NCBI GenBank assembly: GCA_021292105.1
Contig: CM037864.1
Location: 4,312,413-4,376,412 of the forward strand
Direction: 5' to 3'
Origin: Anadara kagoshimensis
Taxonomy: Eukaryota > Mollusca > Bivalvia > Arcoida > Arcidae
DNA length: 64,000 bases
Of the stretch, positions 1 to 12,354 are shown in pieces; position 1 is the stretch's first letter; the number at the start of each line of letters is the position of its first letter. The notes under the pieces are model-generated. The model had not been told where the DNA came from and ran no database searches. It was given only the letters and a program-made list of their open reading frames with translations. The position numbers and the translations under genes are program-made.

Positions 1-110
1 AACCTATAGAGCAGAAATAGTTTTACACAAACAGAGAGTGTGACATGGACACACAGACAGACATGGAGATTCCTATATACCCCCTCAAAAGACTGCAGAC
101 GGGGACATAG
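1..110 (+). repeat. Interspersed repeat fragment shared with 41640
   Basis: GACACACAGACAGACATGG and GATTCCTATATACCCCC match the end of the repeat at 41640-41800 (GACACACAGACAGATGGAC ... ATTCCTACATATCCCC). No open frame crosses it. Confidence 0.5.
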
Positions 111-2283
111 AGGGTTATAAAAATAAGAAATAAATGTATAATATTAATAAAATAGCAGAATGCCAATGGCAAGGAAAAGACCAAACAATTTTAACACTGG
201 TGTAGACATAGCTAATGCTGTACCATCTAGGGTGTAAATAGTCTGCTATACAAAATGAATAAATCTACATGATCTAAAATGGAAAAGTGTTGACTTTACT
301 CTTAAAATGAGTAAATAAACAATGTTATATCAATGTTTCGACAGGTAGAGCATAAAATTTAATGTTTCTGGTAAATGCGATGTTCAACAGATGACGGCAA
401 ATTCTATAACAATTTCCATCGATATCAACAATAGATGGCATAACCACAAAGGCAATATTATATTAGCGCTTGCTTTTAACTGAAGGAGGTCTTGGGGTTT
501 TTAACAGCTCCATCTAGACACATAATTTTACCATTAAAAATAAAATCAATATGCTTATAGATGAATTAATGATAAACTGATGGCTAAATGACCTTGACCT
601 TGTCAAACAAATTGTGCTTGTTCAGATGCAGGTAATGATAACTGGAAAAATAAAAATGATTATTCACAGATTTTTCCCAATTTTTTTTTTCAACAACTAG
701 TGTTTGTGCAATTTACAAATTTCTCAGCAGTAAATTGTATTTTATTCATTCATTAATGTATTGAGAGAGAGAGAGAGAGAGCAATGACATCAGCAAAAAA
801 GTATGGATTACATTCCTAGAAATTTAAGAATTACACTAATTCAAATTCTATGTTTTTTGTGTTAAAGTGACTCACTATTTACATCCATTTTAAAAAAAAA
901 AGCCTGCAGCATTTTAAAAATGGTTGGTTTATTTAAACAACGCTCTCAATATTGTATTTACAATGAGTGATATTAACATGTATAAAAGCAAAGTAAAGAC
1001 TGCGTGTACAAGCGAGGTGCATAGTCAATTAAATGTTTAACACTAACCACTCAATGAATAATGCATAATTTGTCTGATTCAATCTGAAGCTTAAGTGAGC
1101 AAGGGGGAATCAGATAATTGATTCCGACCCTTTTGTTCGCGTTCCGTTACTCTCAAACTCTGTCCTATGAGGTAATATTACCATAATTGGTTGCTAGCAA
1201 GATTAGGTCCCATTCAATCTATTTCCAGGTCAAAAAAGCGTATATAACTTGTCCGATATACTTTTGAATTCTGTGCATTTTAGCATTAATTCCAATTCAC
1301 TGTGGAAATTTTATTTCTAGAATGCTGCTTCTTTATAAGATCTATTAATTTCTTCATTTCAATATTTGGTAAAAAAAGCGCTGATGAGTAAGAAATCATG
1401 GTTTTAATAAGATGGTTTAGACTGAATTACTCGTGTAAAATGACAGGAAAACTGGAAGCTCTAAATCACCATAATTACCCAACCGGTAGTAAATGGTGTG
1501 CGAATTTAAACTGTTATGTGGTAGAGCAATCCAAGTATCCAGCAACAGGCTAATTTGCATGTTGGAAAACGTTTGTGGCTGACACCATCCTATTATGTCG
1601 GGTCATCATTATGCAATTTTCTGATGTTAATGGGAAATTCCATTTTTTTGATGAGAAATCAAATTCCCTAAATGAGTCTGTAACAAGGCAATTATTTATA
1701 TTTTCTGTTATTACATTTCTTATTTACAGCATGGCGCCATAGGCTTTATTTATCATCAGTTGCCATGGATACCTATTAATTACATATTTAAGAATTCAGA
1801 ATTCAGTTCCTGCAATTTTCCAGTTATGATAAAATTATACAGAAAAAAAATCAAAAATGTAACAAGTATATCTATTATAGGGGAAAAAATGCGATTTTGG
1901 AAATTCTGGACGCTGATGAAACTTGAAGTAGGTATATGCATTATCGGTAAATGATATACCAGTGGTACCATACAATAAATTGTTGAACTGTCATCGATTA
2001 CTACGACAATTGCTTAATGGTGTGTAAGGAAAGACAGCATTTATCAATTTTGACATAAAGGTTTGAAAATATTACTTTTATTGCCCTTGATAACTACAAA
2101 TGTATTAACGATTACATCTTTAACGTAGCGACTAAACAACTGAATATAAGGTGATATAAATACCTAATAAAAAATATCACCGAATATAGTATGTATACCA
2201 GAAAATAATAACATAATTTATCTAACATTAGACTAGTTTTTCTACGAAATACAAGTTTTATCGAACACGCATGATACAGAATC

Positions 2284-2310
2284 TTGTATCACCACAGTGT
2301 GGTGATACAA
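2284..2310. repeat. Perfect 27 bp palindrome
   Basis: Thirteen bases each side of a single G, built on TTGTATCACCACA. It lies 170 bases upstream of the large palindrome and shares the GTATCAC/GTGATAC words with it. Confidence 0.9.
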
Positions 2311-2323
2311 CATTGGCGGTAAA

Positions 2324-2353
2324 GTGCACGTGCACGTTCTCATTGTGACGTCA
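2324..2353. promoter_or_regulatory. Cluster of consensus E-box and CRE-like sites
   Basis: GTGCACGTGCAC (2324-2335) is a perfect palindrome centred on the E-box CACGTG. Eleven bases on, TGACGTCA (2346-2353) is the full consensus for CREB/ATF-type bZIP factors. No gene start was found nearby, so a regulatory role is an inference. Confidence 0.35.
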
Positions 2354-2479
2354 TTAGGGAGAATGTAGAACAAATGTCATAACATAGTTCAGTGGATTTC
2401 TGTGGTAAAATGTAATTTTTTCACATTAAGTATTGTTTTTTATTATTTTAAATAACCTAATTGGAAATGTTAGATAAAA

Positions 2480-2645
2480 ATATTATATACACAGTGTGTA
2501 GGTACAACCCTTCGTATCAGGTCTCGTCCTTTTTTCGTAGCTGTATCACTACTCGTCGCGCTTGCGCGACGAGTAGTGATACGGCAACGAAAAAAGGACT
2601 CGACCTGATACTGAGGGTTGTACCTACACACTGTGTATATAATAT
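2480..2645. repeat. Near-perfect 166 bp palindrome (foldback element)
   Basis: Arms 2480-2561 and 2564-2645 (82 bases each) are complementary with six mismatches around a two-base centre. The centre reads CGTCGCGCTTGCGCGACG, a CpG-rich island in AT-rich DNA. The open frame 2461-2673 reads through this palindrome and is not a gene. Confidence 0.93.
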
Positions 2646-2701
2646 GTATTTAGCACAATATGACTCAACCTAAATGACATAAAAATTATGATTTGTGTGT
2701 T

Positions 2702-2810
2702 GCCAATGAATGAATGAATGAATGAAAAAATGGACCAATTTTGCAAACAAACCATCATGCAAACGAATGAATGAATGAATAGATGGATGGATAGACAGAC
2801 AGACAAAAGC
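2702..2810 (+). repeat. (GAAT)n, (GGAT)n and (GACA)n microsatellites
   Basis: AATGAATGAATGAATGAA at 2706-2726, ATGAATGAATGAATAGATGG at about 2764 and GACAGACAGACA at about 2794-2806. Confidence 0.88.
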
Positions 2811-4620
2811 ATGAGCGCAGCACCTGTATATAAAATCCACAATGTTTCTTAAAGTTCTGTGATACAGGTTTTATTGTACTATGTATGCATCATATGACTG
2901 TCACATGTATATACCGGTATGCATTTGTTTAAGTGCAAGAAGGAAACATGGCAACAGCCAACACAATGAATAACACGAGACAAGACAACTGAATGATAAA
3001 ACAGCCAACACAATGAAGAACATGAAACAAGACAACTGAATGATAAAACAGGCAAACAAGACAAGACAAAAGAAAGACCAACAAATATCGAGACCAATTA
3101 GACATTCTGTGTCCTGTTAGTCATGTCTCAGAGACGAAAAAGCTATTTAAATTCACTTCATTACAAATAAAAATTATTTAAAATTATTGCTACTGTCTGG
3201 AAAATGATTATGAAACATGGAAAAAAAATCGTTAAAAAATTTTTTATTTAAATAATTCTTCCTGTCTGAAACGATTATGAAACCTGGAGAAGATATCTAA
3301 ATTTCCTCCGTTGTAAAATTATTTTTAATTCAAATTATCCCTTCTGTCTAGAAACTGATTAAGGGACTTTGGTGCATTTTAACATAACTATGTCATAATC
3401 AATAACAGACAAGATGGTATTACATAAATTAACCGTAATCAACAAACATTTACGACGGCGATAACATTCAAAAGACATGCCGTATAACTTTCTCCGTCAG
3501 AAATTAATACTATTGACCAATCATTGATTAATAGCTGCATGTTCTGTATTCAGAATGTCCTCGTAAATTTTTCTTGCCGTGCTTCACTTGTTGGTTTTAT
3601 TCTTTCCGGGAAGTCGGAAATTGTGAGGTTCAATTGATCTATAGTCAGCTGTTGCTGAGAATAATGACAATTAAATTTCGCTTAATTAAGGCTCGATTTA
3701 AACGAGAAACAACAGCACTTTTGTAAATTACGAAAATACATGAATATCATGTCACAGCATTACGATTGCAACATGTCAATCATTTGAATGTTAATTCTGT
3801 TACAGATTATAACTGCACAATAAATTGTCAAATATTTGCTTTAATTATTATTGGTGTCTGCAGTCGGAATAGGTTTTACTGGAGTCTTGTGGGGGCAATA
3901 AAGAATGCAGAGAATATTCATAAAATACATCACATTGACTGATAATATTGATGTTACATTGTTCGCGGAAAGGTTTTGGGAAATCATGGCTAAAACCACA
4001 GATTTATCACCGTTTGAAATCTTTGTTGTAACTTTTACGACATTCGTCACCAATGCAGTAGTAAACTGACATCTGCTATATTGAGCAACAGATTTCATAA
4101 GAAATGTACCATATTGTTTTTTTTTCCATCAGCTTACCACTCACCCGTGAGTATTTTCAGCTGTAGTTTTATAGTTTTAGTGGAAGTCTAGATGTTAAAT
4201 GAGCCGAGTCTTCACTTCTCAATGCTATTTTTGTAAAGATTTGGTCGGTTGAATGTTGCTTAATGTCGCATCAGCAATTTTTCAGCTATTCGAGACGAGA
4301 ACTATTTAATTAATCTCTATGGATTAATCTATGAACAATTTTGTGTATGCATGTGAAGTGCGAGTGTGTTGTATGGTCTGCCTTGTACTAGCGCACACTA
4401 TTTTTGTAAAGAATAAGTCTTCCTATATTCACATCTTGAGTTTGATCTTGTGACTTCTATTTTATGGAGGGATCACATAAAAAAATACCACAGATGTGGT
4501 CGGGTAGTCGTCATATGTAATTTAATATTGTATATTTCTTAATTTATCATAATACAGTTTTGAGATTTTCCCCATCTAAATATCAAATTTGGGACTATGA
4601 AAATGAGAAAATGAGAAAAT

Positions 4621-4781
4621 GATTCATTAATTTAAAAAATTTTGAGTCAAGAGCAGCCTACTAAATAATAAAAAATGCCACATTGATTCTAGGTCATGGT
4701 GACCCAATTTGTCAAATGATGTGGCATTTTTTATTATTTTAGTAGGCTGCTCTTGACTCAAAATTTTTAAATCAATGAATC
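4621..4781. repeat. ~61 bp inverted repeat with 37 nt loop (MITE-like)
   Basis: Arms 4621-4682 and 4720-4781 are complementary apart from two small indels and a mismatch, with the core AGTCAAGAGCAGCCTAC. Loop bases 4687-4716 recur exactly at 7371-7400. Confidence 0.9.
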
Positions 4782-5334
4782 AATTAAGTTATATGATATA
4801 AGAATAGAATGCATGTTTTACACTGTATCAATATATATATAGGTATACCATATATATAAATGCATGACTTGCACACATACAAGATGGTTAAAGCCGTTTA
4901 TCCAAAGACTTCAACTAAAACTACAGCTAGTGACGGGACACTTTGATACAAGTCAACTGACTCCAAAGTTTTTATATCAATCACTAAACCTGATATCAGA
5001 ATGCATGTTTTACACGATATTACATATCATATAAATATAAATGCATGACTCTCACGCGCACACACACATACAATATCAGGTTAATTCCCGTGCTGTTTAC
5101 ATCTACTGTTCTATTTGATCTTGGTTTATATGTATCAAGGGAAATTTAACAAGTGGCCAGGAACAGATATCAGTCTTATATATCGGATTAAGTATACAAT
5201 TACATGAATAATTAAATACAAACTTAGAGTAAAGGCTAGTTAAAACCATTATGTCTACCAGACATCTTATAAACTTAATAATGAATGTAAAATAAAACTG
5301 TTAATTTAGTCTCAGACCGTCTTCCAAAAATTCT

Positions 5335-5735
5335 TAAATTCTTCATAAAAGCAAAACCCTGGATCTCTCCTTAAACAATGAAAGGCGGAATCTCTCCGTA
5401 AAGAAAGAAGGCTTGGATCTCTTCGTAAACATGAAAACTGGAATCTCTTCGTAAAAACAAAAAAAAAACCCTGGATCTCCTCATTTCATAAAGTGAAAGC
5501 CTAAATCTCTACATAAAGAAAGAAGGCCTGAATCTCTTCCTTAAAATGAGAGCCTGGATCTCTTTGTATAAATCAAAGGCTTGATCTTTCCGTACAAACG
5601 AATGCCTGGATTACTTCGTAAAAAAGAAAGCCTTATCTCCTCATAAAAATTAAAGGCTGGATCTTTTCTTAAAATAAAAGCCTGGATCTCTTTCCAAAAT
5701 GGAAAGCTTTCATCACCTCATGAAAAAAGAATCCT
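5335..5735 (+). repeat. Degenerate ~30 bp minisatellite, ~13 copies
   Basis: Units vary around AAAGCCTGGATCTCTTCGTA. Spacing is about 25-35 bp, with many substitutions and indels, so this is an old array. No open frame persists. Confidence 0.85.
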
Positions 5736-7370
5736 AGATCGACAGAACTATATCCTGTGTTGGAACACATATTAAGGAATTTTATTGGTTAAGGACATGT
5801 TTTATTCTATCATATAGGATAAATTCACAATAAAAAATCATATGAACCCATCAATAAATACATACAAAAATACATTCACAACTAAACTGCTATCATTTTT
5901 AATTTAGACTCACTGTTTCTTTTGGAAATTTGGCAGATTAGGCAATTGCTAGTCAAATATAAATCATAGTTTTCATGGTAAAATTTTCAACAGTTGAAAA
6001 GTTAAATGCATAAAAACTGAGTGTAAGCTGCACTTCTCAATGTTGTTTTTACATCATAGTAACTGAGCTAAAATTTAAAATTTTCCTGTATCAGAATTTT
6101 TTTTTCCAAAAAAAGAAAGTGAAATTGTCAAATGGATTGACTAAGTACTCGTGCATTCAAAAAATAGGTAACCAAGCCCGATACAATCCATTCCTGGCCA
6201 ATACCACCTTCTAAGAAAACACCAAAAGTGTTTAAAAATAAAGTTGTGGGGACTCCAAGGAAAGTATCAGAAATTTATTACATCAAGAAATTGAATTAAT
6301 ACAATTTACAAGGATTTAGCCAGCTATATTGCAGACCAAATTTTGCAGAGCCCAATTAAATCACCTTAATTAAACACAAATATACTAGAAACAAGTTATA
6401 ATTGCATTGTAAATCGTGGTGGGATGTGTATTCTATGGAACATATTATGGAAACAGTAAAGTTAATGTTCCGTTTAACTGACAAATAACAAAAGCTTGAC
6501 CCTGTAATGGTGGTCAAGCTAAGCATGAAATGATGCATTTCATGTTCTTTTGCCATGGCGGCCATCTTTGATTTATTTTATTGTTTACAAGCAGATCAAC
6601 AAACCCATTAGTCTGCAGACTGTGAGTGACCTCATGCATTTAACATGGAGCAGCTAAAATAGTCTAGACTTTCTCTTCATTAAATAATGTAATGGTGGAC
6701 ATTGGCCAGTTTAATTACAATAATCATACATATTTAAGAGATATTATGTTCTGTACAATATGAATGTCATTTTCAGAGCATTCAGTATTTCATCAATATC
6801 TTCTGTATATCTAATACACAAAATAAACCAGAACAGCATAGGTAGCAAACCTGCATCTCTAGCCAATCACTACAACAGATATTAAGAGAACAGCAGAGCT
6901 CATCTACAAATTTGTCCATAAAAAACAAATTGGACACTAGACATCGTGACTCGCATAAGGGACAAGACTCTTTTAGTACCCAACTTTCATCAAATTAAGT
7001 TACCATTGTAACTTAATGAGCTAGACCTTAAAAGTCACTCTGAGTGTGTTCTAGTCCAAGACCATAAAACGCACTCACACATCTCACACATACAAAGACC
7101 CCGTTCTTAGATTAATCCTTAGACATTGATAAACTGTATCTTGTCCTGAATAGCTGAAAAAATTACTGATGTGATTAAACAACATTACAACCAACAATCT
7201 TTAGTAACTGATACAAGTGAGATAAAAACCGTTAGAATCTAAGAGTCTCCTTATTACTTACTGTACCTTAGAGTGATGCATTTGTCAATATACATGTACT
7301 CAGTGTTACAAAATGACTTTGGAATATGACATATATCAAGAAATCCCAAAGGAGCATTTAAATCTGACAA

Positions 7371-7400
7371 TTCTAGGTCATGGTGACCCAATTTGTCAAA
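7371..7400 (+). repeat. 30 bp exact copy of the 4687-4716 hairpin loop
   Basis: It contains TTCTAGGTCATGGTGACCCA and continues to GTCAAA, identical to the loop of the 4621-4781 inverted repeat, but here without the long arms. GGTCATGGTGACC within it is itself palindromic. Confidence 0.85.
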
Positions 7401-8457
7401 ATCTATTACAATTTTTTTTTTTTTTTTTTGAAAACATGAAAGGCATATTTTACCTCGTATAGAAAAAGAATATCATACAGAAACAACAATATTAATGGGA
7501 ATTTGAAAAAAAATTCTCAAAATTAGAAAAAATAAATGAGGTATATATGGCTTAACTCATTAGATTGGATGAAGGATTATGAACTACAACCAGTTTCGTT
7601 TTCTTAACAATTAAATATTGCACCACATGTCTTAATGATTATCTCCAAAAAATGAGGAAATTTTTACCAATTAAAATTTATCAATGTCAAATTATAAAAT
7701 AATGATCTTTCAAGATGTATTACCCATCATTTTAAAGATTAAAATTTGTCACTGTCAAATTATGAAATAATTTTCCTTCGAAATGTATTAGACATAGTCT
7801 ATTTTTAGTAATAATCGAAGATGAACAACTGTCGAAATATGGGTTTTTTTAACTATCCATTTCAATTAAAACACTACGAAGGCGAATTGTTAGAAATAAT
7901 TCCTCGTAAAACAGTATTACATGACATATATTTTTAGTAATAACCCAAGACGGTTAATTGTCGAGAGAAAAAATGGTACATTTAACAATCAATTGTCTTT
8001 AAATGATTTGATAAAATCGCATTAATCAAACGATTATCGTAAAAATTACAAGATGCAGGTAGTATTCTAGATATCTATTATAATAATTGACAACAAATTT
8101 GTCTGCGACTCAGGATCATCACATTATATCTAATCAAATCAATCGGGACACATTAATTCTTGATAACTCAAAAATGACTTGATATTATTTTTTTCTCCCG
8201 ATTAATATTGGTTTTCATAAATCCGTGTGGATTCTCAGACATTCAGACCTGGTCTGATTTATCTGTCTGGCAAAAGAGTATTAAGAACAATAAAAATAAT
8301 TTTCTGCACAATATCTGTAATTCAAAAATTTGTGTTGATTCATATTTGTACTTTGACACTTCTTAAAATGAATCAAATGGTAAAATTAACAAAACAGTTG
8401 AGAATTCAAATTTGTCATATTTTAATTAAGGTAAAATCTTAGTTAAGGATTGAATTG

Positions 8458-8622
8458 GATTAATGGTGTTTTTGCACAGTCAAGATTCTTTATCCTTATA
8501 TCAAGGCAGTCAGTTCATTCACACTAAGATCTGCCTGAGTAGGGCTTAAACCTAGGTAATGAAAACATTTTGGATACTAAAACACTAACTGCAGGCACTT
8601 AGCCTCGGAACCCTTATATTGA
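8458..8622 (-). mobile_element. SINE (type B), minus orientation
   Basis: Reversed tail TTCTTTATCCTTATATCAAG, body TTCATTCACACTAAGATCTG, reversed B box GGGCTTAAACCTAGG and reversed head near GGCACTTAGCCTCGG. Confidence 0.5.
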
Positions 8623-8714
8623 ATAGATTGGAAATACATGTATTTTTTTACATCTTTGGAATGTACAATGAGCATCAGTTTTTAAGGTTTCATAGGAAGA
8701 ACAAATTCATGTAC

Positions 8715-8832
8715 ATCTCTCTCTCCTCTCTCTCTCTCTCTCACTCACTTTTCTCTCCCTCTTTCTGATATAAAGTATACATCTCTCTCTCTCTCTCTCT
8801 CATGTACGTCTTTCTCACATATACAACTCTCA

Positions 8833-8880
<48 letters not shown>

Positions 8881-8935
8881 TCTTGTACATCTTTCTCTAA
8901 TGTCCATCTTTCTCTCTCTCCTTCTTCTCGTCTCT
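8715..8935 (+). repeat. CT-rich microsatellite cluster
   Basis: Several (TC)n runs, the longest at about 8838-8876, are separated by short ATGTAC/CATCT words. Smaller (GA)n or (CT)n runs lie at 763-781 and 21701-21729. Confidence 0.9.
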
Positions 8936-10804
8936 CTCCTGTTAACTACAACTGATCCATAGTGCTGAGATATATCCTTCCAATCATGACCATATATATA
9001 TAACAATGTATCAAATAAGTATAGATGATCTCTGCCAATTTAATTTCTCAATCAGAAAATATATAACATAAATAATTCATAGAGACTTCATTTATCTGTG
9101 GACAATCTGCCATTTCATTGTAAATATTACATACATCACATAATATACGGCAAGATAAACATACATTGACAATAGTAATATTTAATAAAATGTTGTATAT
9201 AGTGGTTTTGAAGGGAGTTATAATCAACTTAATGGAGAAAGGGGTCTACAAAATATTTAATTAATCAGAACAGCTTGTTTGGTACAAATACCAACATTTT
9301 TTAAAGAATATGAAAAAAGCTTCTGTGGCCAAATATTTTATAGATTCTGTCATCAGCCAATGATTAATTGAATATCATGATGTCATGTCCCAATTAATAT
9401 CAATACATCACCAGCTTTTAAGTCAAATTGCAACATTTATACCAATGTAATGAGGAATAGGTCAGATTCTTATTATGATAATTACTGTTACTTTCATTTG
9501 CTAAATACAGAATGACTATAGAGTCAACTTAGGGGTTTGAACCCTCAACTCTACAACTAAACTACCAAAGTGTCTCCCATACAGTCTACTGAAATTGTCT
9601 ATATATTGTACTAAATACTGATCAAGGAAATGTCTTTGTCTTATGCATGATCCAGCAGGGAATTAAGGCAACGACCTCCCAATCTTGAGTTGGACATTGT
9701 ACAACTGAGCTACCAAAGCAGTCTTGTCTACATTATGCAAATACTGATCAAGTAAATGTTTAAATATTTCCATTTTTTGCTATCAGAGAGATCGTAATAA
9801 ATTTCGGTGTCAGAGATACAGTTCCACAGTCCCCATGCATCGATTCCGTCTGAAATAATAAACCTGTTCACCTTTTAAACGTTGTCTCTTTCATCATGAT
9901 ATTTGGAATTACTTATTAGAACATTAAATGTAGGATGATAAAAACGTGGATTCAAGAAAATCCAATTCAAACTCTCCACAGACTTGGAAATGAGTAGCAT
10001 TTTTTCATAATTAGACGAGCAATTTCCATAAAATCGATAAAAATGCAACATATGTAAAGAACCGAAGTCAAGAAAAATCAATTTATTCCTCTTCTCTTTG
10101 ACATTCTATACATATTTCATGCAAAAAACTCACCCTAAACTATGTAAATATGATACATACCAATATGTCCTCAATTGAATTACGCATAATATTTTCCACT
10201 TAAAAAGAGAGCTACGGAATTACGATACATATATCTAATTCCGAAGCGCATCTAACAAATTTAATACATTTATTTCAAGATTGGTTTGTTTTATAATATA
10301 GAAATTATGTATAACTGAATTTGATGGAATTTTTTTATATTCATATTTCTTGTATAATCCATTTATGTTTATGAGTAATACTAAAAGGCCAATTGAATAT
10401 CAAGATCAGTTGAATTCAATTACTGACCTATACAACATGTGTAACTAGAATTGCCAAAGAGGAATGAGTACCCCAACCCTATTTGGTAAAGGGGCAATAA
10501 CTCTGTCAAATTGTAAAAACAAGGTTGTGTCCCCTGGTTGTTGTACTCGTCAACTGGATATGATGTACAGTAAAATTTCAATTCATTGCCAACCATTTGT
10601 CCAGTGAAATATTGGCATTATTTAGGGGTTTGGTCATAAATCAAGGAAGAGTTTTAAAGATAAACATAGAACAAAGGGTTTTCGGGACTTGAACATAGTG
10701 GCAATACGCAATAAGCGAGATGGCAAAATAATGGGCTGACATTACAACATGGAGACTGAAACCTGTGTTACCTATATAACATGTCAATCCATTGCCCTAT
10801 CATT

Positions 10805-10955
10805 AATACCCCCCCCCCCACCCTACTACCCGCCATAAAGAATCACTACTAGACACCTATATATCTATCGGAATAAGTACTACCTACTCCCCACCTCACC
10901 CTACCCGCCATGAAGAATCACAACTATACACCTGTAAATCTATCGGAATACATAC
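10805..10955 (+). repeat. ~78 bp tandem duplication
   Basis: ACCCGCCATAAAGAATCAC to TATCTATCGGAATA recurs once with small changes (ACCCGCCATGAAGAATCAC, AATCTATCGGAATA). A run of about ten C residues starts it. Confidence 0.8.
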
Positions 10956-11721
10956 ATCCCTATCAGATCAATATCTAAACAAAAACCTTACTGGATATCA
11001 CCATGCCATGTAAACATTCAAATGATTCTGATCATAGATAATGAAATTACGGGTTATTTGCGTCAAGGTGTCGTTTTTTACCGCGATAGGAAAAGGTGAT
11101 GATTGAGATTATTTTATCCGATTTGTGAGCTATTAGGATCGGTAAAGTTTACACCTAAGGAAATACACTGATGTTCGTTACTTCCTTTAATCTACCAATA
11201 AAATCGTTCTTAGAAAATCAAGTTAACAGGGAATTTTATCCATTAAAGATTTCTGTCTTAAGTCTTCGCCGATAGATCTATAACGGTTTTTCTAAGTTCA
11301 CTTGTACCTCATTATTCACCCCAAGTATCGTAACATGTGGTATAATTAAAACAACAAACAACAAATATTTTAACTCAAAATATGAAATTTAAAATAGCTT
11401 AAAGGAAAATAAGATCAGATTTCAAAAATTCCATCATTAAATCTTATGTCTTAATTCTGTCTAATGCTTAAAGTGCATACATAAATCTTACTGATGCATT
11501 TTAATATTGTCTCATTTTTCTCATAAGATAAGAGCGTTTTTCCGCAAAATTTCCCCGTAAAATAAAATTCCGGTAATCGCCAACATGAAACAAGTCTACT
11601 GTATTCACTAGAAGCATGTAAAACACTTTTGCTAAAATAAGTAGTAATAATACAGATGGCAGCTTTGTATTGTGGAGATGTGTTGACCGGGACTGGGTTA
11701 AATTTGAAGCTTTCTTATCAA

Positions 11722-11850
11722 ATACTAAACATGTAGCGATGTCACCAGCTGTAGTTGAAGTGGCAGAAATTTTGGTCTCTTGCAGCCCACTCAGGGCAAT
11801 GTGCAGAGAGGCGTCTTTAACATGCCATGCCAGCCATATCACATACTATA
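11722..11850 (-). mobile_element. SINE (type A) fragment, minus orientation
   Basis: Reverse-oriented tail GATGTCACCAGCTGTAG, GAAGTGGCAGAAATTTTG and body CTCAGGGCAATGTGCAGAGA. Short opposed open frames here (11501-11864) are products of this fragment and not genes. Confidence 0.65.
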
Positions 11851-11953
11851 TATTGGACCAGTGATTAAATCCCAAATCCTTTCCTTTATTTGACCCCTTT
11901 TTTATAACAGAAAATATATTTCAAAAGATGTGGTGAAATATTGTAAATCATTA

Positions 11954-12135
11954 TACAGTCAAACCTGTCTATTAGGGCCACCCACGGGACCAGTAAAGTG
12001 TCCTTAATGGACAAGTGGCCTTTATATACAGGTTCAAATAACATGAATAAAAAGCAAGTCAGATAAAATTTTACTGGCCATTAAAAGCTGGTGGTCCTTA
12101 TATAGAGGTGGTCTTTAAGGCAGGTTTGGCTGTAT
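11954..12135. mobile_element. CAGT element: ~180 bp inverted-repeat MITE
   Basis: It starts TACAGTCAAACCTGTCTATT and ends in GGCAGGTTTGGCTGTA, so the ends are inverted repeats. Inside are further complementary blocks such as GGGCCACCCACGGGACCAGT and TTTACTGGCC. It lies just upstream of the first visible exon. There is no coding capacity. Homologous copies in the window are at 15386, 18496, 18753, 52941 and 62526, with fragments at 15254, 33937 and 62052. Confidence 0.75.
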
Positions 12136-12197
12136 ATACTTTTAATATCTTTACAATTTTACAGTATAACTTATATATTTTGTTTTTTATTTTACAG

Positions 12198-12284
12198 TTC
12201 GATTTGGTGTATATCATGAGTTACCTAAGACAAGTCATTTAGCAAAGGATCAGGGATATAAAATGACCAATGATATTTGTAAAA
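12198..12284 (+). CDS. Exon 1 seen of an unrecognised secreted/membrane protein gene
   Basis: First visible coding exon of a six-exon plus-strand gene (12198-12284, 33560-33660, 41912-42032, 42561-42737, 53167-53339, 53880-54197). A pyrimidine-rich tract ending TTTTACAG precedes it and the consensus donor GTAAGT follows. The exon is 87 nt: two bases finishing a codon, 28 codons beginning RFGVYHELPKTSHLAK, and one base carried into the next exon. It has no start codon and no signal peptide, so at least one upstream exon ending in phase 1 is missing; I could not find it in 1-12197. The whole spliced frame gives about 324 residues without a stop. The sequons NET, NGT and NLS, about eight cysteines and a hydrophobic tail suggest an extracellular or membrane-anchored protein (inference). 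I do not recognise the family and assign no function. This is the least certain exon because it is short and lies 21 kb from the next. Confidence 0.72.
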
Positions 12285-12354
12285 GTAAGTTATAGAAATT
12301 ATTTTATATTTAATAGAGGATCTTACATGAGTGTTATCATGTTGGACCGGGCTG

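Larger units (their letters stand above)
1..12197. other. No coding exon recognised; upstream region
   Basis: Apart from the repeats and palindromes listed, this stretch shows only short chance frames. The missing first exon(s) of the plus-strand gene may lie here or left of the window. The required exon must end in phase 1 before a GT donor; none stood out. Confidence 0.5.

Noticed and set aside
2461..2673. 70-codon open frame
   Set aside because: It runs across both arms of the large palindrome, so the second half mirrors the first.
8227..8442. 71-codon frame with a hydrophobic stretch, considered as the missing signal-peptide exon
   Set aside because: Its only plausible donor leaves phase 0, whereas the 12198 exon needs phase 1; joining them gives a stop.
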